A DNA stretch of 64,000 nt from Nitrospira sp. (GCA_037045225.1 JBAOHZ010000009.1:1798001-1862000); one strand, 5' to 3'; positions 26,424 through 35,876 are shown, numbered from the stretch's first letter. Made by a program: numbers and translations. The notes: generated by a model from the sequence alone, not told the origin.

Positions 26424-26670
26424 AGATTCCGGTTCCTATCCAGATGCAGGCATGTTGAGGGACGCAATTACCCTGCCGTTTCGTCAAAGCAACTCTTGTG
26501 CCTTTCTACCCAGGCCATACAATGTATTGGATCTATACGCGGTTGACCCTATAGAAGGACCAGGCTGCATCGCCGCCGCGCTTCCCCAGCGAGCACTCCG
26601 GAGATGGCTCTGCAAAAATTGCATGCCGTGTTATCGCAGGAATGTCGTCGCGAGCGAGCGCCTACCGGGA

Positions 26671-27153
26671 TTACTTAGGTGCGACTGCCAGCAGGCACCA
26701 GAGACGGCGCATGCCGGATTTTTGATCGGTCACCGCTTGGCCAGAGAAGAAACTTTGTTGCCAGGCGACGATGTCATCGGTGGGATGGGGTGTTGCCGTC
26801 CAATAGATGCCGGACCGAATATTGCGAAACGGATGCCCCTGCGGAAGCGAGGGATCCTGTTGATCCAAATCCACCAGCGTCTTGATTTCGTCGATGCTCG
26901 GAGCGCGCCAGCCCTGTCGGCCACCGACTGTTTTGGTGGCACAACGGGCGACTGAGCGATCCCACACATCGAAGATATAATCCGGTTCACGCTCCCAGGT
27001 CAGCCCGCTCACCACATCCTTCACCGCCTGGCCGTCCAGCTCCAGAACGAACCGTGACGTACCCTCTTCGGCTTGGACAAGCCCCGGCGTGAAACCGACA
27101 CAGAGCCCGATCAGGCAGGCTGCACTTCGAACGAGCCTAGGCAAGGTGAGCAT
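26671..27153 (-). CDS. Exported DUF1566 (Lcl C-terminal domain) protein
   Basis: A 160-residue protein with a signal peptide (core ACLIGLCVGFTPGLV, site AEE) and a single DUF1566-type domain: VVSGLTWEREPD, a Trp-rich GWRAPSIDEIKTLVD segment, and YWTATPHP. Domains of this kind occur in Legionella collagen-like proteins and many secreted bacterial proteins, where they are thought to act in surface interactions. Function here is unknown. Confidence 0.75.
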   Translation of the reverse strand: MLTLPRLVRSAACLIGLCVGFTPGLVQAEEGTSRFVLELDGQAVKDVVSGLTWEREPDYIFDVWDRSVARCATKTVGGRQGWRAPSIDEIKTLVDLDQQDPSLPQGHPFRNIRSGIYWTATPHPTDDIVAWQQSFFSGQAVTDQKSGMRRLWCLLAVAPK

Positions 27154-27205
27154 AGTCCGGCAGTGTGCCCGATGTGTCCGATCTTTTCAAGGATGGGCGC
27201 CGCAG

Positions 27206-27934
27206 CTACCAATCCAGTCGCCGGTATTGGCGATGCAGGAGCATTGCGCCCCAGACCAACGCGAGTACCATCAACGCCGTCCCAATGCCGTAGGACAGTT
27301 TCGCTAGACCATGATCGTACTGTAACCATCCGAGCATGGTGAGCAGATTGTTCCAATCATGCGCATCGACTTCCTTGCCGGTGAATCCGCCCAGCAGCAG
27401 AAGGTCCATTGCTCGGGCGTCGTTGATATAGGGCGCCACGTCCATGAAGTTCTCGGCCGTCCACCACAGAGCCACCGATCCGCCGAACGGATCGCGGGTC
27501 TTAAATAGAAACGTGCCCAGGCACACCAGCGGCATGAGAATTTGTCCGAGGCTGCCGCCGAGGATGGTCATGAAGCGTCCGAAGGGCATGAAGAGCACAT
27601 GCCCTGCCTCATGGAATGGCAGATTCACCAGATGCAGAAACGATTCGCCCGTGTAGTTGGTCTCAAGCGGCGTGGTGATGAAGCGCCAGCCCCACAGGAC
27701 GAGCCCGAACAACACCAACACCCGCCCGGCGAAATGGAACGGATTGACCGACTCCTCCGTCGTGAATAGATAATCCCTGGCGAATCTCAGCCAGGCTGCG
27801 TCACGAACCGGTGGACGCGGCCTAGCAATTGAGCCAGGCCGTGGCGCTTTGGCGAGCTTCGCAAAAACAATCCCGCAACGAACACATTCAACCCGACCGT
27901 CCTCCTGTGCCCAACCACATTTTTGACAATGCAT
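27206..27934 (-). CDS. Membrane protein with N-terminal zinc ribbon and HEAGH motif
   Basis: This 242-residue protein begins with a zinc ribbon (Cys3, Cys6, Cys17, Cys20), followed by about four membrane segments. The motif LPFHEAGHVLFMPFG lies in the first part of the membrane region and resembles the zinc site of M50-type intramembrane metalloproteases. A second M50 motif (such as NxxPxxxLDG) is not evident, so activity is uncertain. It follows the site-2 protease gene by 3 bases and is probably cotranslated with it. Confidence 0.65.
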   Translation of the reverse strand: MHCQKCGWAQEDGRVECVRCGIVFAKLAKAPRPGSIARPRPPVRDAAWLRFARDYLFTTEESVNPFHFAGRVLVLFGLVLWGWRFITTPLETNYTGESFLHLVNLPFHEAGHVLFMPFGRFMTILGGSLGQILMPLVCLGTFLFKTRDPFGGSVALWWTAENFMDVAPYINDARAMDLLLLGGFTGKEVDAHDWNNLLTMLGWLQYDHGLAKLSYGIGTALMVLALVWGAMLLHRQYRRLDW

Positions 27935-27937
27935 CGA

Positions 27938-28888
27938 TTACCGCAAAATAAACGGCTCCCAGGAAAAGGTCAGCGCAAAAATCACGAGGGCGAGCCAACC
28001 AACCAGCACACGGGTTCGCCCGAGTTCACGATGAGAATTCCGCACCGGTGGATGGGCCAATCCCATCATACCGGCCAGCCCCACCCACAAGAACCACCCC
28101 TTCCACCCCAGCCAGCCGAAGACCATGAGAATCGGGACGAGGGCGACCGCTAGGCTACGTTGCCGATCTCCCAATAACGCGTAGGCCACATGTCCCCCGT
28201 CAAGCTGACCGATGGGAAGTAGGTTGAGCGAGGTAATGAAGAGACCGAACCAAGCGGCAAACCCAATCGGATGAAGTATCACATCCGCGGTGGGAGCGAG
28301 CGGGCCGAGCACAACCCACGACGCAACCTGCAACAAGAGCGGCTCGCCGAGATGCATGCCGTAACTGGTTTGAATCGGGACCACCGTCGAGAGCCGAAGG
28401 CCCACCACCAGCGCGATGACTGCCACCACAAAGCCGGCAATCGGCCCCGCCACGCCGATATCGAACAGCGCCCGGCGATCGGTCAACGGCGCCCGCATAC
28501 GGATGATGGCGCCGAACGTGCCGACGAAATGTGGCAGCCCCGGCACGAAAAGCGGCAACGAGGTCGGCACGCCATGGATACGCGACAACACATAATGACC
28601 CAGTTCATGCGTCACCAGAATACCCAGCAGAGTGGCGGCAAATGGAACACCCCGCCATAACGAGCCCGGATCATCGACGAGAAAGTTCCATGGGCCGACG
28701 AGCGGATTGGTGTTGGTTTGATAGGCTCCGGCCCAGAGGACGGTAAATACCGTGAGCAGGAACAAGAGCGCAGGCAGCATCCAGACAGAGAACTGCCGGC
28801 GTTCGTCCTCCTCCCATTCATCCTCGTCGGATGAGGAGGGAATCAGTTCGTCGGAAGACCGGCTCGGCTCCGAGTCCTCACGATTCAT
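27938..28888 (-). CDS. Site-2 protease family (M50) intramembrane metalloprotease
   Basis: A 316-residue polytopic protein with both hallmarks of the family. The zinc-binding HELGH sits in the membrane segment ILVTHELGHYVLSR, and the third ligand region is NLLPIGQLDGGH. The N-terminal 35 residues are very acidic and Ser-rich and probably cytosolic and disordered. Family members cut membrane-anchored proteins such as anti-sigma factors. It is followed by the HEAGH protein; no sigma or anti-sigma gene is adjacent. Confidence 0.85.
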   Translation of the reverse strand: MNREDSEPSRSSDELIPSSSDEDEWEEDERRQFSVWMLPALLFLLTVFTVLWAGAYQTNTNPLVGPWNFLVDDPGSLWRGVPFAATLLGILVTHELGHYVLSRIHGVPTSLPLFVPGLPHFVGTFGAIIRMRAPLTDRRALFDIGVAGPIAGFVVAVIALVVGLRLSTVVPIQTSYGMHLGEPLLLQVASWVVLGPLAPTADVILHPIGFAAWFGLFITSLNLLPIGQLDGGHVAYALLGDRQRSLAVALVPILMVFGWLGWKGWFLWVGLAGMMGLAHPPVRNSHRELGRTRVLVGWLALVIFALTFSWEPFILR

Positions 28889-28982
28889 GCCGGGCCTCCA
28901 GGCCTACCAGATTGGTGAACAATACGTTCCACACCTCGAGAATCCAGTCCGGGAGATATCACAGATACCATAGTAACAGCCT

Positions 28983-29108
28983 GCAGGATGGTCAGACAGG
29001 CCGTCCGGCAAGGCCGCAGCGAGTTCAGTGGCTCGACGTACTCTGAGTCGTACGTTGAGCCTCTGAACGGTGCGAGCACGCTGCTGGCTGACTGCTTCAA
29101 CACCCTGC
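28983..29108. repeat. Long extragenic palindrome
   Basis: The core is a hairpin at 29023-29068: GTTCAG-T-GGCTCGACGTAC, an 8-base loop, then GTACGTTGAGCC-T-CTGAAC, pairing over 18 positions with one G-U and one T-T mismatch. Imperfect pairing continues outward to GCAGGATG (28983-28990) against CACCCTGC (29101-29108). It lies between two minus-strand genes, right after the stop of the metallo-hydrolase. It resembles repetitive extragenic palindromes and could end transcription, but there is no U-tract. Confidence 0.6.
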
Positions 29109-29944
29109 TAGGAATAGAACGGATTGTGGTGTAGCTCTTCACGCACCGTTGTGGCCGGACCATGACCTGGGAATAGCCTTGTGTCAGGAACCAGCGTCAG
29201 TACCTGCTTCCGAACCGATTCCAAATGGGTCTCGTAGAGCCCGGCTGGACTGGAGCGGCCGATGGAACCAGCAAACAGCGTATCACCCACAAAACAGATC
29301 GGGACACCGGCCTGCTCAACAACATAACAGACTCCGCCCGGGGTATGGCCGGGCGTGGGCATGAACCGGATGGTCAGCCCGCCGACCGAAAGCGTCTCGC
29401 CCCGCTGCGGCACATGCAGCAACTCCTGTGACGGACACCAACTGAGGAGATCGAGATCGTCCGGGCCGAGATAGACCGGCACCGGGTATGTCTTGAGGAT
29501 CGCCTCCATTCCCTCGGCATGATCGGAATGGCCGTGCGTCAGACAAATCGCTCGCAAACGAAGCTTCCGCTTGGCGAGCGCGGCCAACATCCCGTTTGCG
29601 TTATAGGCGGTATCGATGACGACGGCTTCGCCGCCATCATGCACGATATACCCCTTCACCTCATACCCGCCGACCGACCCCAACACCGTCTCCACATGCG
29701 GTACCGATGGAGGCATGGCCTGAGGAGTCCAACCGTCCACCACCTGGGTGAGCGGCTCAGCCATCAGTCCAAGCGCCTGCGCAATCGCGCGAACCTGTTC
29801 GCGACTCCGTGGCGATTGCCCCCGCTCCAGCTCCGTCACTTCGGTTTCCGACAAGCCACTCGCACTCGCGACATCGGCCACCGACCGCTGCTGTCCGTTG
29901 CGAGCCTTCTTCAAAATATCGCTGAGTTCGTCTTCAAGAGACAC
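29108..29944 (-). CDS. Metallo-beta-lactamase-fold hydrolase with N-terminal XRE helix-turn-helix
   Basis: This 278-residue protein joins a Cro/C1-type DNA-binding domain (about residues 4-65; SVADVASASGLSETEVTELERGQ) to a metallo-beta-lactamase fold with complete dinuclear zinc ligands: THGHSDHAEG, TPGHTPGG, FVGDTLF and FPGHG. The catalytic half resembles glyoxalase II-type thiolesterases. The fusion suggests a regulator that senses a metabolite or a hydrolase that controls its own gene, but this is inference. The start is GTG 29944 with GGAGG six bases upstream; the longer in-frame extension is not needed. Confidence 0.78.
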   Translation of the reverse strand: MSLEDELSDILKKARNGQQRSVADVASASGLSETEVTELERGQSPRSREQVRAIAQALGLMAEPLTQVVDGWTPQAMPPSVPHVETVLGSVGGYEVKGYIVHDGGEAVVIDTAYNANGMLAALAKRKLRLRAICLTHGHSDHAEGMEAILKTYPVPVYLGPDDLDLLSWCPSQELLHVPQRGETLSVGGLTIRFMPTPGHTPGGVCYVVEQAGVPICFVGDTLFAGSIGRSSPAGLYETHLESVRKQVLTLVPDTRLFPGHGPATTVREELHHNPFYS

Positions 29945-30136
29945 AAGAACCTCCGGCCTAGATTCAACGCTTCCGACTACCACCCCTGAGACTTCGAAGC
30001 AGGCATCGAACGAACCCCGTCTTACACCTCGCCACTCCAGTAGGCAGGTTGTGGTGGCTCTGACTGGGCGCGTCCAACGAGGGCATTCGTATGCCGCGCG
30101 TTGCGCGAGCAAAGAGCCACTCGATCTGCCGCTCCC

Positions 30137-31585
30137 TCAACTCTCCGGTACCAACGTAATTTCCTTCACCTCGCCGAAACTGGCCAGCACTTTCGACAGG
30201 GCCTCGCCAGACCCGACGGCCAGAATCCGCAGCCGCTCAGGATTAAAATGGGCCTTCGCCGCCCGTTGGATATCCTCTTTCGTCAGCTTCACCACCTTGT
30301 CGCGGATCTGCTGCAGCCAATCTTTCGGCAGCCCGTCATATTCAAGATCCATCAGCCGTCCCACAATGCTCGACGCGCTGGTGAACGAGAAGACAAACGA
30401 GTTCACATAGGCTTCCTTGGCTTCTTCCAATTCAGTGTCGGTCACCGGCTCATTGCGCATCCGCTCCATGTTTGCCACGAAACGATTCACCACCTCTTGA
30501 GTCGACGACAACTTCGTTTCGGCACGCATCAGCCAGACACCTTCATCATACACGCTGGCCCGGAGGCCGCTGCCGACAGAATAGGCCAAGCCGCGCTTGG
30601 TGCGCACATCGTTGAAGAGCCGGCTGCGGAACGAACTGCCGCCCAGAATGTCGTTGGCGATGGCAACCGCGACGTAATCTGGATCGGTCTCCTTGATGGT
30701 CAGATGTCCCACCCGCAAGTGCGTTTGTGACGTGTCTTTGTTCACGAACCGCACAAGGCCGGTCTTGGAGTCGGTCTCGGACACAGCGGGAATCGTGACG
30801 GCCGGCACACTGCCCTTGGCCCAATCGCCGAAGGCGTCGCGCAACAGAGCCAACATATCGGCCTTCTCGAAATCGCCGGTCACGCCGAGAATAATGCCGT
30901 TGGGATGAACCGTCCGTTGATGAAACGCCACTAGATCTTCACGGGTAATCGCATCGATCGAACGAACGGAGGTTTCGCGGGCACTCGGGTGAGTCGGGCC
31001 ATAGAGCAGCTTGGCAAACTCCCGCCCCACAATCGATCCGGGACTGTCCTGCCGCCGCCTGATGCCTTCCAGCGCCTGCAGTTTCGCCAGCTCCACACGG
31101 CCCTGCTCGAACGCCGGCCGACGCAACAGATCGGCAAAGATCTGCAGCCCACGCTTCAGATCTTTCTTGAGCACATCGAGCGACGCCGAACCGGACTCTT
31201 TCGCAAACCCGATCGACATCGAAGCCGCCAATTGTTCGAGCTCATCATCGACCTCATCGGGAGACATGCCGACGGAGCCGCCGGTGCGCATCACCGCCCC
31301 GGTCATCCCGGCCAACCCGACCTTGTCCGCCGGATCCAGCCAGCTACCGGTTCGAAGCGTCGCATTGATGGTCACCAACGGGAGTTCGTGATCTTCGAGC
31401 AGATAGACCACCATGCCGTTCTCCAACACCACACGCTCCGCATCCGGCGGGCTAAATTCCACCGTCGGGAACCGCATCGTACGCGGATCATTCGATGTCG
31501 GGTCCGCCGCCCATCCCACCGTCGCTTGCAACAGGAGCATGAGCACCATGGCCACACACGACATCCGTCCCATCGCTTTCCTCAT
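30137..31585 (-). CDS. M16 family peptidase-like protein, inactive partner
   Basis: A 482-residue exported protein (signal peptide ending GWAAD) of the M16B (processing-protease-like) family. The zinc motif HxxEH expected near residue 80 is absent: the region reads GLAGMTGAVMRTGG. Such subunits pair with an active M16 protein in a clam-shell heterodimer, and the active gene lies directly upstream (31642-33213). The C-terminal M16 domain keeps the family pattern, with SVGSGLRASVYDEG. ATG 31585 follows AGAGGAA. Probably periplasmic. Confidence 0.85.
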   Translation of the reverse strand: MRKAMGRMSCVAMVLMLLLQATVGWAADPTSNDPRTMRFPTVEFSPPDAERVVLENGMVVYLLEDHELPLVTINATLRTGSWLDPADKVGLAGMTGAVMRTGGSVGMSPDEVDDELEQLAASMSIGFAKESGSASLDVLKKDLKRGLQIFADLLRRPAFEQGRVELAKLQALEGIRRRQDSPGSIVGREFAKLLYGPTHPSARETSVRSIDAITREDLVAFHQRTVHPNGIILGVTGDFEKADMLALLRDAFGDWAKGSVPAVTIPAVSETDSKTGLVRFVNKDTSQTHLRVGHLTIKETDPDYVAVAIANDILGGSSFRSRLFNDVRTKRGLAYSVGSGLRASVYDEGVWLMRAETKLSSTQEVVNRFVANMERMRNEPVTDTELEEAKEAYVNSFVFSFTSASSIVGRLMDLEYDGLPKDWLQQIRDKVVKLTKEDIQRAAKAHFNPERLRILAVGSGEALSKVLASFGEVKEITLVPES

Positions 31586-31641
31586 GAGAATTCCTCTCTC
31601 CCCTTCACGCGTCACAAGATACGCGTCACGCACAACGCGCC

Positions 31642-33213
31642 TCATCGACCCACCTCACCTGCGGCCGCCATTTTCTTGTCTTGCGCCTTCTTGACCAGGA
31701 CACCGACCGTCCGGTTCGGCTTCGTCAAATACTGGGCGGCCACCCGCTGTACATCGGCCGGGGTCACCGCCGCGATCCGGTCGCGCGCGCTCAGCACATA
31801 GCGCCACGTCCCGGCCACGGTGTGATAAAACGCCAACTGCGAGGCCAATCCGCTGTTGGACCGTAATGATCGCACCAGGTCTGCATCGAGTCCATTGAGG
31901 ACCCGCTCGAACTCCTTGGCCGAAATCGACTCGGTCTTTAACCGGTCGAGCTCCTCGTAAATCGCCGACTCCACCTCCTCCGTGGTATGGGGGGCGAGTG
32001 GGGTTGCGGCAATGACAAAGAGGTTCGGGGCGCGGACACCGGGATAATTCGTATCGGACATCACCGAGGCCGCCAGCCGCTTGTCACGCACGAGTGTGCT
32101 GTAGAGCCGCGAGGTCACGCCTTCGGTCAGCACCTCGTCGATCACGTCGAACACAAAATCGTCGGGATGCCCGATCGTGGGTTTGTGGTAGCCGATCGCC
32201 AATGCAGGCTCCGCATCGAATTCGATTTCGACACGCCGCTCACCGCGTTGCGGCGGTTCCTCCGTCACCAGGGATGGAATGGGAGGCGCGGCCGGAATTT
32301 TTCCGAAGGTCTGTTCGATCAGCGCAATGACCTCTTTGGGGTTGATGTCCCCGACAATTGCCACGGTCGCGTTGTTGGGGCCGTAATAGGTCTTGAAGAA
32401 CGCCTCTGTCGCCGCCGGTGTGAGGGACAGGATGTCCGACCCCCAGCCGATGGTCGGCACGCCATATTGATGCGCCTGGAATGCGGTGGAGGTGAACGTT
32501 TCATAGAGCAGCCCGTTCGGACTGTCGTCGGTCCGGAGCCGCCGCTCCTCCATCACCACCCCCCGCTCCTTATAAAACTCGCGCAGGACGGGATGCGCCA
32601 TGCGGTCCGACTCCAGCGCCGCCCACAGCGGCAACCGGTTGGCCGGCAGACTGATGACGTAGCGGGTGATGTCTTTGCCGGTCGACGCATTGAGCCCCAC
32701 GCCGCCGTGGCGCTGATAGAGCAGCGCCATCTCGTTGCCGACCACATACTCGCCGGCCTTCTCCTGTAACTCTTTGAAACGCCGCTGCAGTTGCTGGACC
32801 GTTTCGGACGGAACCGGCGGTTTGCCTTCCGCCTGCGCGCGGGCCGCCTCTTCACGTTCATGCCGGTCAAGCTCGGTGCCGACCCTAGCCAAATCGTCCA
32901 GGACGGCCTGCTCCCGCTCGTAATCTCGCGTGCCGACTGTCCGGGTGCCCTTGAACGCCATGTGTTCGTACAGATGCGCCAGGCCGGTCTGGCCGACCTG
33001 CTCATTCACACCGCCGACTCCAAACGTCATGTTGACGCTGACAATCGGAGCCTGGTGCCGCTCCACCATCAAAACGGTCATGCCGTTTGCAAGCTTGTGC
33101 TCGATGACCCGGTCCGCCAGGCTCGGGGAGCCGGCCTGACCCGGCACAGCAGCCGCAAGCACTCCGACCAGAATAAGCACACCCATTCTGCTCGCCCCTG
33201 TGATGCTGATCAT
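31642..33213 (-). CDS. M16 family zinc metalloprotease, active subunit
   Basis: The 523-residue exported protease has a signal peptide ending GQAGS and the inverted zinc motif HLYEH in GLAHLYEHMAFKGT, with the downstream Glu expected in the helix that follows the first domain. It probably degrades peptides in the periplasm together with the inactive partner encoded next. The start ATG 33213 overlaps the end of the HAD phosphatase gene by four bases, so it belongs to the pyk-to-M16 operon. Confidence 0.88.
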   Translation of the reverse strand: MISITGASRMGVLILVGVLAAAVPGQAGSPSLADRVIEHKLANGMTVLMVERHQAPIVSVNMTFGVGGVNEQVGQTGLAHLYEHMAFKGTRTVGTRDYEREQAVLDDLARVGTELDRHEREEAARAQAEGKPPVPSETVQQLQRRFKELQEKAGEYVVGNEMALLYQRHGGVGLNASTGKDITRYVISLPANRLPLWAALESDRMAHPVLREFYKERGVVMEERRLRTDDSPNGLLYETFTSTAFQAHQYGVPTIGWGSDILSLTPAATEAFFKTYYGPNNATVAIVGDINPKEVIALIEQTFGKIPAAPPIPSLVTEEPPQRGERRVEIEFDAEPALAIGYHKPTIGHPDDFVFDVIDEVLTEGVTSRLYSTLVRDKRLAASVMSDTNYPGVRAPNLFVIAATPLAPHTTEEVESAIYEELDRLKTESISAKEFERVLNGLDADLVRSLRSNSGLASQLAFYHTVAGTWRYVLSARDRIAAVTPADVQRVAAQYLTKPNRTVGVLVKKAQDKKMAAAGEVGR

Positions 33214-33860
33214 ATGAAAAGCTCCATCAGTTCCTCCGGTCGTTCAATAAACCAATCGGGCTGACAGGCGACCATCTTCTGACGGTTGCCCATGCCATAC
33301 CCCACGGCACACACACGGATCCCGGCATTGTGGCCGCCGTTGATATCGTTAGTACTGTCGCCGACCAGCACCGTGCGATCCTTCTCGACGCCGAGTTGCT
33401 CCATCACATGCACCAGCATGCCGGGCTCGGGCTTGAGACCGAACCCGTTATCGCCGCCGACCACATAGACAAAATGTTGCGGGCCGAGGCCCTTCAAAAT
33501 CACGTTCGTGTATTCGATCGCCTTATTCGTCGCCACGGCCTTGGGCTTGGCGGAGAAATGTTCCAACACCCGGTCGATCCCCGGATAAAACGAGGTGCGA
33601 TCCAGGCAATGTTCCAGATAATGTGCGCGAAAGACCCGAAGCGCTTCATCGTACAACTCTTGCTTACCCTCACCGACGGCCAAGCGCAGAAGCTTCTTCA
33701 CGCCGTCGCCGACGAATCCGAAAATTTCCTCCTGCGGGCGCTCCGGCACCCCCAGATCGCGCAACGTCAAATTGACGCTGTCGGCGATATCCCATTTCGA
33801 CTCGATCAAGGTGCCGTCGAGGTCGAAAATGAGCAAATCAATCGCAGCCTTCTTCGTCAT
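33210..33860 (-). CDS. gph: HAD-superfamily phosphatase, phosphoglycolate phosphatase-like
   Basis: A 216-residue cytoplasmic phosphatase. HAD motifs are intact: the nucleophile and acid in FDLDGTLIES, Thr/Lys region VATNK, and the metal-binding motif VLVGDSTNDINGG. The helical cap between motifs 1 and 2 fits the Gph/beta-phosphoglucomutase subgroup. Phosphoglycolate is the most likely substrate by similarity of length and motifs, but this is not certain. ATGA overlaps at both ends place it between the secreted protein and the M16 genes. Confidence 0.8.
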   Translation of the reverse strand: MTKKAAIDLLIFDLDGTLIESKWDIADSVNLTLRDLGVPERPQEEIFGFVGDGVKKLLRLAVGEGKQELYDEALRVFRAHYLEHCLDRTSFYPGIDRVLEHFSAKPKAVATNKAIEYTNVILKGLGPQHFVYVVGGDNGFGLKPEPGMLVHVMEQLGVEKDRTVLVGDSTNDINGGHNAGIRVCAVGYGMGNRQKMVACQPDWFIERPEELMELFI

Positions 33861-34420
33861 TCTTTTGCCTTTCGCAACTCGGCCTGTAATGCCGCCAACG
33901 ACGCGTGACGCACTCCGTCCTTTTCTTCCAGCATGGCCTGCCGCACGACATTCAGCATCCGCTTCTGGCCCACATGGGGCGGCAGGATGGGATCCATGAT
34001 CTTCCACCGTGCCCCTTGAACCTTCACGCGAACACGCACCTGCTCGATGCCCGGTTCAGGCACAAACCCGGCCGTATCTATGTACATGACCCCCAGCACA
34101 TGAAATTCCACCGGCACCAGCACCTCCAACCGGCTCACAATCTCCCACTGGCGAAAATCGTCCGGCACCGTGAAACCATTGATGACGATGACTTTCCCCC
34201 AAGCCGGCTCTTCCTTCCAATCCACGAGGCCTGCCACCGCCTCGAACGAATCCGCATCGAGCCGTACTCCTTTGTTGTCGAGAGCAAAGTATTTCTCCAC
34301 GACCTTCGCCGGAGAGTGCGAGACCGCATTGGTCTGAGCCAAACCGGGAGCGGCACACGCCAGCAGCAGGAGAACCGTCGTTGCGAACCTTCCCGGAAGA
34401 CGACGCCATTGAATTCCCAT
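33857..34420 (-). CDS. Exported protein of unknown function
   Basis: A 187-residue protein with an N-terminal signal peptide (TTVLLLLACAAPGLAQTN). The mature part is a mixed alpha/beta domain with no family recognised; it contains FEAVAGLVDWKEEP and RVRVKVQGARWKIMDP. It starts 4 bases after the pyk stop and overlaps the phosphatase start by ATGA, so it is cotranscribed with both. Confidence 0.7.
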   Translation of the reverse strand: MGIQWRRLPGRFATTVLLLLACAAPGLAQTNAVSHSPAKVVEKYFALDNKGVRLDADSFEAVAGLVDWKEEPAWGKVIVINGFTVPDDFRQWEIVSRLEVLVPVEFHVLGVMYIDTAGFVPEPGIEQVRVRVKVQGARWKIMDPILPPHVGQKRMLNVVRQAMLEEKDGVRHASLAALQAELRKAKE

Positions 34421-34424
34421 GCGA

Positions 34425-35876
34425 CTAGCCGACCTCGTGCAATTGTATGAGATTCGTCCCACCCGTCTGACCGATTCTGGTCCCCGACACAATGACCATG
34501 CGTTGCCCGCTCCGCACCAGCCCCTCCACTTTCAAGCACCGCTCAGCTTCATGGACCCGTTCATCGGTTGTCGGAATCTGTGGCATCGTGCGGGGAAGCA
34601 CGCCCCAATACAACGCCATCCGCCGACGGACCGGCTCGAACGGGGTCAACCCGATGATCGGCGCGACCGGACGTTGCTTAGAGACCAACCGCGCCGTCGT
34701 ACCCCGTTCACTGAAGGCGACCATCACACTCGCACCGATCGTCGCGGCAGCCGAGTAGGCGGAGAGGGCGATGGCTTCTGGAATCGAATCCTGCCCCTGC
34801 TCGCCCTGCGAGCGGCGGACAAAACCCGGCCCTGTTTCAACTTCGGCCGCCCGTATGATCCGATCCATCACCCGCACGACTTCTACCGGATGGTGCCCGA
34901 CGGCCGTTTCTGCGGAGAGCATGACGGCATCGGTGCCATCGAACACGGCATTTGCCACATCCGACGCTTCCGCCCTGGTCGGCCGCATATGTTGCGTCAT
35001 GGACTCGAGCATCTGGGTGGCAGTAATGACCAGTCGGCGGCGGCGATTCGCCATCGCAATAATGCGCTTCTGCAGCACCGGAACGGCTTCAGGCCCTAAC
35101 TCTACGCCCAAATCCCCGCGCGCCACCATCACCCCGTCGGCGTGCTCGAGAATGGACTCCAAATCCGTCACCGCCTCCTGCCGCTCGATCTTGGCGATCA
35201 CCGGCACATCCCCGCCGCATGCGGCAATCAATTCCTTGGCCGCAAGGATGTCCTGCGCTCCACGGACAAACGATAATGCGATATAGTCCACGCCCTGCGC
35301 CACGCCGAAGCGCAGATCCTCCCGATCTTTTTCCGTCAGAGTCGGAGCGCTCACGACCGTGCCGGGCAGGTTCATGCCCTTCTGAGACGTCACCCGCCCG
35401 CCTGCCACCACGGTACACTCTACCGCACCCTCGACGATTCGGTCCGCCGTCAGTTCCACCAGCCCATCGTCGATCAGTATTTTGGCCCCGGACCGAATAT
35501 CCCTGGTCAGGGCCTGATAGGTCACGGGGATCTCGTGCATCGTGCTTGCGGCGAGCACCGTCCTGGCACCGATCTGCCCGCCGGATCGCAAGGCCATGGT
35601 CCGTAACCGAACGCGCTGCCCGGGAATGAGTTCCAGCGCGCCGTCAATCTCGCCGACACGAATACGCGGCCCCTGCAGATCCTGCAGGATGGCGATCGCC
35701 ATCCCGTGGCGGTCTGCCACGGCCCGAATGGTTTTGATCGCCCGTCCATGCGATTCGTGCGTACCATGGGAAAAATTCAAACGGGCCGCATCCATGCCGC
35801 TTTGAATCAGTTGCTTCAGCACGGCTTCGCCATCACTCGCCGGACCGATGGTGCAGACGATCTTCGCTTTTCGCAT
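34425..35876 (-). CDS. pyk: Pyruvate kinase
   Basis: This enzyme converts phosphoenolpyruvate and ADP to pyruvate and ATP at the end of glycolysis. The 483-residue length is normal. Visible signatures are KIVCTIGPAS at the N-terminus, ARLNFSHG, the active-site segment VIAKIERQEAV with the catalytic Lys, the metal-binding MVARGDLGVE, TQMLESM, and RAEASDVANAVFDGTDAVMLSAETA. It heads an operon with the secreted protein, the HAD phosphatase and the M16 pair. ATG 35876 is chosen because the family sequence begins there. Confidence 0.95.
   Translation of the reverse strand: MRKAKIVCTIGPASDGEAVLKQLIQSGMDAARLNFSHGTHESHGRAIKTIRAVADRHGMAIAILQDLQGPRIRVGEIDGALELIPGQRVRLRTMALRSGGQIGARTVLAASTMHEIPVTYQALTRDIRSGAKILIDDGLVELTADRIVEGAVECTVVAGGRVTSQKGMNLPGTVVSAPTLTEKDREDLRFGVAQGVDYIALSFVRGAQDILAAKELIAACGGDVPVIAKIERQEAVTDLESILEHADGVMVARGDLGVELGPEAVPVLQKRIIAMANRRRRLVITATQMLESMTQHMRPTRAEASDVANAVFDGTDAVMLSAETAVGHHPVEVVRVMDRIIRAAEVETGPGFVRRSQGEQGQDSIPEAIALSAYSAAATIGASVMVAFSERGTTARLVSKQRPVAPIIGLTPFEPVRRRMALYWGVLPRTMPQIPTTDERVHEAERCLKVEGLVRSGQRMVIVSGTRIGQTGGTNLIQLHEVG

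Noticed and set aside
28885..29163. 92-codon minus-strand frame across the palindrome
   Set aside because: It is created by the palindrome sequence and overlaps the metallo-hydrolase end in another phase.
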